The notes beneath the pieces are model-generated. The model had not been told where the DNA came from, searched no databases, and saw nothing but the letters and a program-made list of their open reading frames with translations. From the NCBI GenBank assembly GCA_004193285.1, contig SECP01000010.1, positions 62,001 to 126,000 of the forward strand: a DNA stretch of 64,000 nt, in the 5' to 3' direction. The position numbers were made by a program, and so were the translations under genes. This stretch comes from Myxococcales bacterium. GTDB taxonomy: Bacteria > Myxococcota_A > Polyangia > Polyangiales > Polyangiaceae. Of this stretch, positions 1-8,317 are shown one piece after another; position 1 is the stretch's first letter, and the number at the start of each line of letters is the position of its first letter.

Positions 1-167
1 AAGCTCACTCCGCGCTCGAGGGCGGCGTGGATGGTCGCGATGCTCTCCGTTTCGTCCGTGGGGCCGTAGATGTGCGACATGCTCATGCAACCGAGCGCGA
101 TCGGGAACACCTCCGGGCCGGCGTTACCGAGCTTCACGCGCGCTGAGCTTCTTCGAATTTCGTTCAT
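1..167 (-). CDS. Aldo/keto reductase, N-terminal part (cut by window edge)
   Basis: The first 55 residues of a minus-strand gene that continues beyond the left edge. The reverse complement reads MNEIRRSSARVKLG, then a core with LGCMSMS, YGPTDE and a run ending IHAALERGV. This is the beta1 strand and first helix of an NADPH-dependent aldo/keto reductase (YajO/YakC-like, TIM barrel). The catalytic Tyr/Lys/His region lies outside the window. The start ATG is preceded by AGGAG at good spacing. It is divergent from a LysR regulator 63 bp away, so it is a likely target of that regulator (inference). Substrate cannot be guessed. Confidence 0.8.
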   Translation of the reverse strand, partial: MNEIRRSSARVKLGNAGPEVFPIALGCMSMSHIYGPTDETESIATIHAALERGVS

Positions 168-200
168 GTGGTGGCTCCTGGTTCACCCAACGTACGTCCC

Positions 201-235
201 GGATATGCATCAAACCAGTGAATAGGATATATGCA
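201..235. promoter_or_regulatory. Direct repeat in LysR/aldo-keto reductase intergenic region
   Basis: GGATATGCA at 201-209 and GGATATATGCA at 225-235 form an AT-rich direct repeat in an otherwise GC-rich 63-bp gap between divergent genes. LysR proteins usually bind such a region between their own gene and the target. The second copy overlaps the first candidate ATG (231) of the regulator, which favours the ATG at 240 as the real start. Confidence 0.35.
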
Positions 236-1166
236 ACACATGCAGGAAAGTTATGGGAGGGATCTGGACCTGAACCTTCTGCGGGTTTTCCTGGTGGTCG
301 CGGACGCGGGCAGCGTCACCGCGGCGGCCGCGCGCTTGTACCTGACGCAGCCCGCGGTGAGCGCCGCCCTGCGCCGCCTGACGACCGCGGTCGGAGCGCC
401 GCTCTTCGTGCGTCGAGGAAGAAGCCTGGCGCTCAGCAGCCGCGGCGCGGCCCTGCGCGCCAAAGCTCAGCTGCACCTCTCTGCCCTCGTGGAGGCCGCG
501 CTCGCGCCTCAACTGTTCGACCCCGTGACGAGCGAGCGCGTGCTCCGGGTCGGTCTTTCGGACGCGGCCGAGGCCTGGCTCTTGCCGCGACTGCTGAGGC
601 TCTTGTCACGGCGCGCGCCGCGCATGAGCCTCATCGCGGTGCCGGTTCAGTTCAGAACGGTGGGCGAAGCCCTGAGCAATGGGCGAGTGGACGTGGCGGT
701 GACGGTAGCAGACGAGCTACCGCCGTCCGTGCGCCGTAAGACGCTGTTGTGGACGGACCTGGTCTGCCTCTTCGACCGTCGCCACGCTCGGGTGGGCAAG
801 CGCCTCACCGAGCGAGTCTACTTCGCGCACGAGCATGTCATCGTCTCGTACAACGCAGACCTGCGCGGCATCATCGAGGACGCGCTTCACAAGCAGAGGC
901 GCACGCGCTGCTCGGTCGCCGGCTTCGCGAACGTGCCGGAGATAGTGGAGGGGAGCGCCTTGCTGGCGACCGTGCCCCGCCTGCTCGCCGAGGACGCCTC
1001 ACGCCGCCGTCCCGCGCTGGCTTGGCGCGAGCTCCCGTTCCAGCCCAGCGCGGCCAGCACGGACATGCTGTGGCCGGTCACGGCCGAAGACGACGACGCG
1101 TGCCGCTTCTTGCGGGAGCAGCTGGTGGAGGTCACGGCCCAGCTCTCGCTCAGAGCCCCGCGTTGA
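231..1166 (+). CDS. LysR-family transcriptional regulator
   Basis: A 311-residue protein of normal LysR length. The winged HTH is at residues 12-70 (LNLLRVFLVVADAGSVTAAA, then TQPAVSAALRRLT and PLFVRRGR). A LysR substrate-binding domain follows from about residue 95 (ERVLRVGLSDAAEAWLLPRL). Start may be 231 or 240; both ATGs are in frame and neither has a strong ribosome site. It diverges from the aldo/keto reductase, the usual arrangement for a LysR activator and its target. Its 3' end overlaps the convergent TrmY gene by 17 bp. Confidence 0.9.
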   Translation: MQHMQESYGRDLDLNLLRVFLVVADAGSVTAAAARLYLTQPAVSAALRRLTTAVGAPLFVRRGRSLALSSRGAALRAKAQLHLSALVEAALAPQLFDPVTSERVLRVGLSDAAEAWLLPRLLRLLSRRAPRMSLIAVPVQFRTVGEALSNGRVDVAVTVADELPPSVRRKTLLWTDLVCLFDRRHARVGKRLTERVYFAHEHVIVSYNADLRGIIEDALHKQRRTRCSVAGFANVPEIVEGSALLATVPRLLAEDASRRRPALAWRELPFQPSAASTDMLWPVTAEDDDACRFLREQLVEVTAQLSLRAPR

Positions 1167-1755
1167 AGCGCCGGTCCAGCTCGTTGTTCAGCAAGGCGAT
1201 GACGTCCTCCGCGTGCAAGCTGACCGGGCCGACGGAGACGGGCACGGCCGAGCGCGCGGCGAGTAGCTCGCGGGAGCCGACGTCGAACCCGCGGTGATCG
1301 CCGAGGAAGAACCAGGCGTCGCCGTTCACGAGCGGCTGAGCGCGCACGTCGTCGGCGCCCTCTTCCAGCACGTAGCAGGGTGCGCCGCCGACCTCCTTCA
1401 GCAGGTCGGCGAGGTCTCCGTCGCGCAGATGGATGCCGGGGCGCAGCTCCGTGAGCTCCGGTAGCACCGGAGGCGCCGCCTCGAGCGTCTTCTTGATCAG
1501 GATGGCGAGGCTGCGCTCGTCAGGGCGTAGGAACTTCACCCGTGCGCCTTCGACCCGCAGCACGCGCGGGGCGCGCGGGCCGCCGCGGAGCACCAGGTAG
1601 ACGCACACGTCGCGCCTCACGTCGTGCGAGACGAGCAGCGCGGCTCTCAGCGCTCGCAAGAGCGCGTCCAAGCGGCCGCTCGAGCTGGGCAGGTTCTCCA
1701 GCGAAAAATCAGCGGACGCCGAAGCCGTCTGCCCGATCAGCACGAAATGCCGCAC
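1150..1755 (-). CDS. trmY: TrmY-like tRNA pseudouridine-54 N1-methyltransferase (DUF358, SPOUT class)
   Basis: A 201-residue SPOUT-class protein, the length of the archaeal family. Seen: RHFVLIGQTA near the N-terminus, FSLENLPSSSGRLD, a DVCVYLVLRGGPRAPRVLR strand, FLRPDERSLAILIKK, WFFLGDHRGF, and the C-terminal knot SVGPVSLHAEDVI with NNELDRR. These match TrmY (COG1901), which uses SAM to make m1-pseudouridine at tRNA position 54. I chose GTG 1755 because it gives MRHFVLIG, the usual family start, and lies 5 bp after the upstream stop; a longer reading frame would overlap the previous gene. It is the last gene of a four-gene operon. TrmY is mainly archaeal and bacterial position 54 is normally ribothymidine, so its substrate here is uncertain. 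Confidence 0.85.
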   Translation of the reverse strand: MRHFVLIGQTASASADFSLENLPSSSGRLDALLRALRAALLVSHDVRRDVCVYLVLRGGPRAPRVLRVEGARVKFLRPDERSLAILIKKTLEAAPPVLPELTELRPGIHLRDGDLADLLKEVGGAPCYVLEEGADDVRAQPLVNGDAWFFLGDHRGFDVGSRELLAARSAVPVSVGPVSLHAEDVIALLNNELDRRFNAGL

Positions 1756-1760
1756 GAGCC

Positions 1761-2873
1761 TCAGTAAGCGTTCTGGCGCGTGCCCTTGCCGAACACGGTG
1801 AGCCAAACGACTCGCAGATCCAGCCCGAACGTCCACCCGCGGATGTACTCCAAATCATGCGAGACCCGCTGGACCATCTTGTCTACCGTGTCCGTCTCTC
1901 CGCGGAAGCCGTTCACTTGAGCCCAGCCGGTGATGCCAGGCCGCACCTTGTGGCGCAGCATGTATTCGAGGATCTTGGTGCGGTAGTGCTGGTTGTGCGC
2001 CACCGCATGCGGGCGCGGCCCCACCACGGACATGTCGCCGCGCAGCACGTTCACGAACTGGGGCAGCTCGTCCAGCGAGGTTCGGCGTAAGAAGGCGCCG
2101 AAAGACGTGACGCGGGGGTCGTTCTTTCGCGCCTGCTTGACGGCCGCGTCCTCGCCAGAGGCCCGCATGGTCCGAAATTTGAGCACACCGATCTCGCGCC
2201 CGTCTCGCCCCGAGCGCGCTTGGCGAAACAGCGCCGGGCCCGGGGACGTGAGCTTCACTCCCAGACCGAGGAGCAGGAGCAGGGGCCATGCTGCCCCCAA
2301 AAAGGCGGTTGAAAACGCCAAGTCGAAGCAGCGCTTGGCCGCCCCGTGCACGCCCTCCGGCGCGTGGACGACGAGGTCTGCGATGTCCTCCGGGGTGAGC
2401 GAGAGGGCGCGCGTGAGGTCCACGAGGAAGCGCTCCTCCTCCAGGTCGAAGGCGTTGTTGGCGTCGCAGACCTCGCGCACCAGCTCGAGCACGTGACGGC
2501 GCTGCTCGGGCTTGATTTCCAGGAGCAGCTCCACCGCCTCTTGCGCGTCGAACTCCTCGGGATCGAAGCTGCGAAGGCGCGCCTCGATCTCCGGCCGCAG
2601 CTCCAATCCGCCGGAGAAGCGCAGCATGATGCGGCGCACGGTGCGTTGCTCGCGCCCGCACATCACGCCGTCTGCGTGCGCGGCCGCCAGTAGAACCTCC
2701 AAGAGCACGCGCTCCAGCTCCGCGGTTTGCGGCGGTGGCACGGAGCTGGGCCGTAGCGGGGTGAGGCGGTACGCCGCGGGCTCGAAACGGCTGGAGGGCG
2801 CGAGATCCGAGTAGACGGGCCCCTCGGCGGAGGGCTCGACTCTGATTTCCGCGAAGGGGTCGGGCACCGCCAT
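1761..2873 (-). CDS. TerB-like domain fused to a polyprenyl-phosphate sugar phosphotransferase
   Basis: A 370-residue two-domain protein. Residues about 48-150 are all-helical and TerB-like (LLAAAHADGVMCGREQ, later DANNAFDLEEERFLVDL). Residues 178-370 are a monotopic phosphoglycosyl transferase: one hydrophobic re-entrant helix (AAWPLLLLLGLGVKL), SPGPALFRQ, KFRTM, SLDELPQ with the catalytic Asp-Glu pair, GPRP and PGITGWAQVNG. Such enzymes load the first sugar phosphate onto undecaprenyl phosphate for exopolysaccharide or glycan assembly at the inner membrane. The TerB-like domain in front is unusual. It sits in an operon with methyltransferase and TrmY genes; glycosyltransferase genes lie 3 kb away. 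Confidence 0.9.
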   Translation of the reverse strand: MAVPDPFAEIRVEPSAEGPVYSDLAPSSRFEPAAYRLTPLRPSSVPPPQTAELERVLLEVLLAAAHADGVMCGREQRTVRRIMLRFSGGLELRPEIEARLRSFDPEEFDAQEAVELLLEIKPEQRRHVLELVREVCDANNAFDLEEERFLVDLTRALSLTPEDIADLVVHAPEGVHGAAKRCFDLAFSTAFLGAAWPLLLLLGLGVKLTSPGPALFRQARSGRDGREIGVLKFRTMRASGEDAAVKQARKNDPRVTSFGAFLRRTSLDELPQFVNVLRGDMSVVGPRPHAVAHNQHYRTKILEYMLRHKVRPGITGWAQVNGFRGETDTVDKMVQRVSHDLEYIRGWTFGLDLRVVWLTVFGKGTRQNAY

Positions 2874-2885
2874 GGGCGGCCGAGA

Positions 2886-3638
2886 CTACGCTTTTCGTGC
2901 AGAAAAGACGATGGCGTCGTCGCTCTCGTCCGCGGGCGCGCGCTCGTAGGGCTTGAGCGCCTGAATGTCGTGAAAACCTGCGGATTCCAGCATGTTTCCG
3001 AAATCTTCGGGCCGATAGCTCCGCACCCGCAGCTCCTCGAATTCCGCTGCCACGAGCTTGCCGCCTTCCAGCAGCTCATAGCGGTGGAGGCTGGTCGTGA
3101 TGTCGGGAGCGCCGCTGTATTGCACGAGCCAGCTGAAGACGAGTCGCGAGCCGTCCGCGCGATCCACCCAGCGCCCGCCCCACACTCCGCTGAGCTCGGC
3201 CTGGCCAGGCAGCAGCTTCTCCGCCTCCACGAGGAACCGGCCTCCCGGCGCTAGCACGTCATGCACGCGTCGCAGCGCCGCTTTCACCAGCGCGTCGTCG
3301 ATGAGCAGGCCGAAGGAGCCAGACGGGATGAACACGAGCGCGGGGGGCCGAGCGCACGAGAGCGCCTCTAGACTTTGCTGCGAGAGCTCGGGCGTGAGGT
3401 CACGTAGCTTCGCCGCGGCGCGGCATGCCTCCAGCATTCGAGGCGACGCGTCGCTACCGGAGGCGTCCACCCCGCGCTCGAGGAGGCCGAGCAGGTAGCG
3501 GCCGGTTCCGCACATCGGCTCGTGAACGGGACCGCCCGCCTCACGCGCGAGCGCCTCGTAGAAATCGAAGGCGTCCGGCGGCGCTTCGGGCTTGTCGAGC
3601 GCGTAGAACTCCGTAGAAAGTGCGCCGTAGAGCGGCAT
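2886..3638 (-). CDS. SAM-dependent class I methyltransferase
   Basis: A 250-residue protein with a glycine motif at residues 39-48 (VHEPMCGTGRYL), an acidic residue after beta2 (ASGSDASPRML), and a post-I region FIPSGSFGLL, typical of the Methyltransf_25/11 fold. The start is ATG 3638, 5 bp after the pirin stop; the longer frame into the pirin gene is a read-through. The order pirin, methyltransferase, sugar transferase, TrmY with gaps of 5, 12 and 5 bp indicates one transcript. The substrate cannot be read from sequence. Confidence 0.8.
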   Translation of the reverse strand: MPLYGALSTEFYALDKPEAPPDAFDFYEALAREAGGPVHEPMCGTGRYLLGLLERGVDASGSDASPRMLEACRAAAKLRDLTPELSQQSLEALSCARPPALVFIPSGSFGLLIDDALVKAALRRVHDVLAPGGRFLVEAEKLLPGQAELSGVWGGRWVDRADGSRLVFSWLVQYSGAPDITTSLHRYELLEGGKLVAAEFEELRVRSYRPEDFGNMLESAGFHDIQALKPYERAPADESDDAIVFSARKA

Positions 3639-3643
3639 GGCGC

Positions 3644-4768
3644 TCAAGTGGCGCGCTCCGTACGGCCGTCGGGGTGGCGCGCGAAGTGCGCGGCCTCCTC
3701 GCCGTGCACTGGGTCCGCCGATTGCCAGGGCCAGCCGCCGAAGCGCGTGGAGCGGTAGTCCTCGTACGCCTGGCGAATCTCCGCGCGGGTGTTCATCACG
3801 AACGGGCCGTTCTGTACGACGGGCTCGCCGATGGGCTTGCCCTGGAGCACGAGCACCTCCGCCTCGAGCGCGCCGTTCTCCAGCACGAGCGGAGAATCCG
3901 GCTTCACTTGGGCAGCGTGCTTGGCCGGTAGCTCTACGCCGCCCACCTTGAGCGAGGCGCCACGGAAGAAGTAGAGCTTTCGGTTCACGTCCGCCGGAGC
4001 CGCCGGCAGCGTGAAACGCGCGCCCGGCTCCAGCTTGAGCGTCCAAATCGCGACGTGAGCTTCAGGGCGGCTTGCCCAGGACTGCGGCGGCGGCGCGCTC
4101 GGCGTGGCGTCCGCGAATTGGCCCGCAATCACGGTGATGGTGGTTTGCTTGCCGGCGCCATCCTTCACGGTGCGCTGGGGAATGCTCTTGCGCCAGAACA
4201 TGGAAAAGTGCGGCTCCGCAAACTTGCTCACCGCGGGCAGGTTCAGCCAGATCTGAAACAGCTCCAGCGGGTTGGGCCCCGAGCTGTCGACGAGTGGGAA
4301 CATCTCCGCGTGGACGATGCCTTTGCCCGCGGTGAGCCACTGCACGTCGCCGTGGCCGTAGCGAGCGGCAGCGCCGAGCGAGTCCGAATGATCCACGAGG
4401 CCGCTACGGACGATGGTCACCGTCTCGAAGCCGCGGTGCGGGTGGGAAGGGAAGCCGGGAATTGCCTCGCCGTGATACATGCGCCAGCCGTTACGCTCGT
4501 CGAAGTCTTGCCCCAAGTTGCGGCCCGCGAGCGAAGCGGCCGGACCGAGCTTACCGTTGCCGGCTGGGTACGGGTCGTCGTGATGGGCGCAGAACAAAAA
4601 CGGGTCCAGCACGCGCCATTGGAAGCCGAGCTCCTCCGTCGCCAAAACGACCGGCGCGCTTGCCGGGGCGGCCTGGAGCGGGTCCGCTCGTTCTGGCGGC
4701 GCGTCGCCCCGGCATGCCGATAGGGCGGGGGCGCTGACCAGGGCTCCGAGCAAGCTGCGACGACGCAT
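3644..4768 (-). CDS. Pirin-family protein with lipoprotein signal
   Basis: A 374-residue bicupin. The N-terminus MRRRSLLGALVSAPALSAC is a lipoprotein signal with the lipid-accepting Cys at residue 19, so the protein should be exported and membrane-anchored, whereas most pirins are cytoplasmic. The metal ligands are present: H109 and H111 in HPHRGF, H153 and E155 in GIVHAEMF. Pirins bind iron; some act as quercetinases, others as redox sensors or regulatory partners. The start at 4768 gives the signal peptide; an earlier frame start at 4891 lacks it. First gene of a minus-strand operon; divergent from the cytochrome c-rhodanese gene. Confidence 0.85.
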   Translation of the reverse strand: MRRRSLLGALVSAPALSACRGDAPPERADPLQAAPASAPVVLATEELGFQWRVLDPFLFCAHHDDPYPAGNGKLGPAASLAGRNLGQDFDERNGWRMYHGEAIPGFPSHPHRGFETVTIVRSGLVDHSDSLGAAARYGHGDVQWLTAGKGIVHAEMFPLVDSSGPNPLELFQIWLNLPAVSKFAEPHFSMFWRKSIPQRTVKDGAGKQTTITVIAGQFADATPSAPPPQSWASRPEAHVAIWTLKLEPGARFTLPAAPADVNRKLYFFRGASLKVGGVELPAKHAAQVKPDSPLVLENGALEAEVLVLQGKPIGEPVVQNGPFVMNTRAEIRQAYEDYRSTRFGGWPWQSADPVHGEEAAHFARHPDGRTERAT

Positions 4769-4903
4769 GGGTGGGCCAATAATGTAGGCCCCTCCGCCCG
4801 CGCCGCAAGCGGCCCGCCCCATAGCGCCTGGCTGCGCGCCGCGGCGATTTTTAGCGCGGATTCCTCGACGCGCCGATGGCCACCGTGGCATGACCAGAGG
4901 GCG

Positions 4904-6100
4904 ATGCGCTTTCGGTCGATTTCGAGCCTGCTCTTGGCTTTGGCGGGGCTCCTCTCCCTGGCGGGGTGCGACCGCGGAGTGACCTCCACGGCTCCCTCCG
5001 CCGAACCTTCCGCGTCTCGGCCCCAGGCCGAGCTACTCGCCGCGGCGGCCGACCCAGCGGTAACCGAAGGCGCCAAAGCTTTCGCAAAGTACTGCGCGCT
5101 CTGCCACGCCAAGGACGCGACCGGGTACGCGGCGGACAACGCACCATCGCTCGTCAGCCCCACCTTCTTGGAGAGCGCGACGGACGAGCTCATCGCGGCT
5201 GGTATTCGGATGGGCCGGCCCGGAACCGCGATGGCCGCGTACGGTCAGGTGCGCGGCGGTCCGCTCAGTGAGAGCGAGATTCAGAACCTCGTGCGCTTCC
5301 TGCGGTCGAAGGGGCCTGCGCCCAAAGCCTTACCGCCGGGAGGCGAAGGGGACGCCGCGCGCGGCAAGGAGGTCTTCGAGAAGAATTGCCAGACGTGCCA
5401 CGGCAACGCCGCCGCCCGCGGCAACGCCGTGAACTTGCAGAACCCGGAGCTGCTCGCCGCCGCTTCGCCCGCGTTCTTGCGCTACGCGGTGGTCCACGGC
5501 AGGCCCCCCACGCCGATGCCCAGCTTCCAAGGGCGCCTCAGCGAAGGGGAGATTGGCGACGTCGTCAGCTTTCTATGGAGCTTCAAGCCGAGTCTACCCA
5601 CGCCGGAGGTCAAGAAGACCGAGGTGCCGAGCGACTTGCCGGTGGTCATCAACCCCAAGGGCAAGCAGGCGAAATTCACGCTGCGCGAGGGTCGTTACGT
5701 CTCCGTCGAGCAAGTGAAGGACGCGCTAGCGGCCAAGCAACGCATCGTGATCATCGACGCGCGCGCCGCGTCGGATTGGATTCAGTACCACATCCCGGGT
5801 GCGATCTCGGTGCCGTACCACGACCGGGACAAGCTGGAGCGCGTGCCGAACGACGGCACTTGGGTCGTCGCTTACTGCGCGTGCCCGCACCACGCCTCCG
5901 GTGAGGTGGTGGACGCCCTTCGCGCCAAGAACTACGCGAATACCGCGGTCATGGACGAGGGCATTCTGTTCTGGAAGGACCACGGCTACCCGCTCACGGG
6001 CGAGGCCATGAAGGCGCCCGGTGCGCCGAGCGCCGCGCCCTCCGCTGGCAAGCCTGGCAAGCCCGCCGCCCCTGCTCCGAAGCCGAAAACCGCGCCCTGA
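4904..6100 (+). CDS. Diheme cytochrome c fused to a rhodanese domain, lipoprotein
   Basis: A 398-residue exported protein. It has a lipoprotein signal ending LAGC (Cys22), then two cytochrome c domains with heme sites CALCH (64-68) and CQTCH (162-166) and likely Met ligands (MAAYG, MPSFQG). From residue about 265 there is a rhodanese domain (VIIDARAASDWIQYHIPGA), with candidate catalytic Cys325 in AYCACPHH and a second Cys327. The tail is Pro/Ala-rich. Rhodaneses move or oxidise sulfane sulfur and cytochrome c accepts electrons, so periplasmic oxidation of sulfur or thiols is plausible (inference). Divergent from the pirin operon. Confidence 0.9.
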   Translation: MRFRSISSLLLALAGLLSLAGCDRGVTSTAPSAEPSASRPQAELLAAAADPAVTEGAKAFAKYCALCHAKDATGYAADNAPSLVSPTFLESATDELIAAGIRMGRPGTAMAAYGQVRGGPLSESEIQNLVRFLRSKGPAPKALPPGGEGDAARGKEVFEKNCQTCHGNAAARGNAVNLQNPELLAAASPAFLRYAVVHGRPPTPMPSFQGRLSEGEIGDVVSFLWSFKPSLPTPEVKKTEVPSDLPVVINPKGKQAKFTLREGRYVSVEQVKDALAAKQRIVIIDARAASDWIQYHIPGAISVPYHDRDKLERVPNDGTWVVAYCACPHHASGEVVDALRAKNYANTAVMDEGILFWKDHGYPLTGEAMKAPGAPSAAPSAGKPGKPAAPAPKPKTAP

Positions 6101-6116
6101 ACGCCCTGGGTAGGCG

Positions 6117-7124
6117 CTAGAGCTCCTGCCGCACCATGCGCCGCGCGCGCTCCAGCCAGTACTGATTGGTGAGCCGCTCCAGCACGTCTGCGCGCTCGAA
6201 CGCATCCGCGTGCTGCGCGTGCCACTTCTTCAAGCTTTCTGGCCCAATCTCGCGAAAGTCCTCCACGATGACTACGGGTAGCCCCTCGTACAGCGAGTCG
6301 ATGGACGAGCGCTTGACGATGGGGATGTTGCCGAGCACGAGGGACTCCCAGGTGCGGTGGCAATCCAGACCGTTACCGTGGGGGCTCACCACGAATGCGT
6401 AGCGAGTTTTTTCACGCCACAAGTCGATGCGCTTCAGCTTGTTCTTCTGGAAGACGACGCTCTCGTTGCCCTCCAGCGCACGCTGCACGCTGTCGCGGTC
6501 GTCCCCCCAAGTTTGGTCCTTGCGCTTGTTGAAATGGAAGTCGGCATGCGCGAGGAGCAGCCGGTCCTCGTTGCGCGGCATCTGCTGGCGTAGCGCCTCC
6601 AGCTCGGCTTCTTGCTCTGCGGGCGTAGCCCGGTCGTGGCCCCAACGGGGACCATTGCTGATGGTGTGGAAATCCAGGCCAATGGGCAGCGCGCGGAGCT
6701 TGGGGTGGGTGGCGCCACGATCCGGATTTTGTGTGAACCAGTAGACGAGCCGGTCGCTCGCGAGCAGCGCGGCGCTGCCCTCGAAACTGCCGGGGATCGA
6801 CCAATCCTCGTCGCCGGTGAGGAGCGCGAAGCGCCCGCGGATGCGCGGCAGCGCCTCCTTCAGGAACTGCGGCAGCGCGATCAGGCGAGTCCACACCAAA
6901 TCTCCGTCTTTTACCGCGTCGAAGGCGCGCGGGTCGAAGCGGAGAGGAGCACGGGCACCCCGCTGACCGCGCACGAAAGTGAGGCCCCCGTTGTGATCAC
7001 AGCCCAGGGCGAGACCTCGGCTCCACACCCAGCGAGTCGGCTCGAAAGGCCCGAGCGAACGCGTGCGGTACCTTGCTTCCCAGCCTCCGAGCGTGCCCGC
7101 GATGCGGTTCCATAGCTCTTTCAT
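6117..7124 (-). CDS. Exostosin/RXYLT1-like glycosyltransferase
   Basis: A 335-residue protein. The C-terminal third has SPHGNGLDCHRTWESLVLG, IPIVKRSSIDSLYEGLPVVIV and a downstream DFREI, the pattern of the exostosin/RXYLT1 C-terminal region, where the nucleotide sugar binds. The N-terminal part has a Rossmann-like stretch (RFALLTGDEDW, and WFTQNPDR). The start ATG overlaps the stop of the preceding glycosyltransferase by 4 bp, so the three genes 9459-6117 are translationally coupled. Donor and acceptor are unknown; a role in surface polysaccharide is likely from context. Confidence 0.7.
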   Translation of the reverse strand: MKELWNRIAGTLGGWEARYRTRSLGPFEPTRWVWSRGLALGCDHNGGLTFVRGQRGARAPLRFDPRAFDAVKDGDLVWTRLIALPQFLKEALPRIRGRFALLTGDEDWSIPGSFEGSAALLASDRLVYWFTQNPDRGATHPKLRALPIGLDFHTISNGPRWGHDRATPAEQEAELEALRQQMPRNEDRLLLAHADFHFNKRKDQTWGDDRDSVQRALEGNESVVFQKNKLKRIDLWREKTRYAFVVSPHGNGLDCHRTWESLVLGNIPIVKRSSIDSLYEGLPVVIVEDFREIGPESLKKWHAQHADAFERADVLERLTNQYWLERARRMVRQEL

Positions 7125-8317
7125 CCGTCACCTTCGCTGAGCGCGCGCCCATAGCACGCCAGAGTTTGCGCTGCGCAGCGCTCCCAAGTGAATTTCTGCG
7201 CGTGAGCGAGCCCGCGCTGTCGCAACTGCTCGCGGAGCTCGGCGTCCGAAACGAGGCGGCCGAGCTCCCGGGCGAATGGCTCTTCTGCAAGCTCCGTGAG
7301 CGTGAGCGCGGCGTCTCCTGCCACCTCGCCGAGCGAAGAAAAAGCGGTCGTGAGCGTCGGGGCTCCGCACGCCATGGCCTCCAGCACGGTCAGGCCGAAG
7401 CCCTCGTACGAGGAGGGGAAGACGTGGGCCAAGCACTGCCGGTACAGCGGAACGACGTATTTTTCGTCGGTGTACCCCAGCAGGCGCACACGGCTGGCCA
7501 CGCCTGCGCCCTCCGCTTCGGCGAGGAGCCGGGCCCGTGACCGCTTCGAGATCGGCCCTGCGAGCAGCAGCTGCACGTGCGCCGCGACGCCGCTCCGAGC
7601 GTAAGCCCGGACCAGAAGCGGGAGGTTCTTTCTGACGTCACCCGCGCCGAGATACAGCAAGAAGGGCTCGGTGATGCTCAACTCTCGCTCGAGGAGCGCG
7701 GCGTCGTCTTGCGCCGCGCGGGTGTGAAAGCGCTCGTGGTCCACGCCGTGGTGCACGACGTCCACGCGCGAAGGCTCCACGCCGAGCTGCTCCACCAAGT
7801 CTCTTCGAGTCGCCTCGCTGATGGCGATGACGCGAGCCGCGGTTTGGTAGCGTGCTCGGTCGCGCTCGCGCTGGAGCCAGCGCGCGCCGGGCAGGGGAGA
7901 CAAGTAGTCTTTCGCGAGCACGAGCGGGATCAAGTCGTGGCAGGTGACGATGCGGCGAGCGCGCCGATCGAACGGCGTGCCAGGAGGATCCGGTAAATGG
8001 ACCAAGCGGGCCCGCGCTCGGCTGAGCAGGCCGCCCATCAGCAGGCGCCGCTCGAGCTTGTGTCGCTGGTATCGAAGGCCAGAGGTGCCGATGGCGAGAT
8101 TTCCGCCGAAGGCGAGCGTGGGGTCGAGGGCGCTCTCCAGCTCGCCGTAGTGACGCGTGAGCGCCGCTATTTCCAGGCCACGGGGCGCTTCCGCGTAGCG
8201 CTCCAGCCAGTCGTCGCGCCGCGCCAGCTCCAGGCACAGGCTTCGGACGTAGCGCCCGATGCCGCGCTCTCGCGAGGGCGTGCTCAGCGCGGTCATGTCT
8301 ACGAGCACGTCGATCAA
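7121..8317 (-). CDS. Glycosyltransferase family 4 (GT-B)
   Basis: A 398-residue GT-B enzyme. The N-terminal acceptor domain has GIGRYVRSL and TCHDLIPL. The linker has AARVIAISEATRRDL and VVHHGVD. The C-terminal donor domain has FLLYLGAGDVRKN, VRLLGYTDE and the GT4 signature SSYEGFGLTVLEAMACGAP with the two catalytic-site glutamates. It overlaps both its neighbours by 4 bp (ATGA), forming a coupled three-gene operon. It probably adds a sugar to a lipid-linked glycan in the cytoplasm; exact sugar unknown. Confidence 0.9.
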   Translation of the reverse strand: MIDVLVDMTALSTPSRERGIGRYVRSLCLELARRDDWLERYAEAPRGLEIAALTRHYGELESALDPTLAFGGNLAIGTSGLRYQRHKLERRLLMGGLLSRARARLVHLPDPPGTPFDRRARRIVTCHDLIPLVLAKDYLSPLPGARWLQRERDRARYQTAARVIAISEATRRDLVEQLGVEPSRVDVVHHGVDHERFHTRAAQDDAALLERELSITEPFLLYLGAGDVRKNLPLLVRAYARSGVAAHVQLLLAGPISKRSRARLLAEAEGAGVASRVRLLGYTDEKYVVPLYRQCLAHVFPSSYEGFGLTVLEAMACGAPTLTTAFSSLGEVAGDAALTLTELAEEPFARELGRLVSDAELREQLRQRGLAHAQKFTWERCAAQTLACYGRALSEGDG

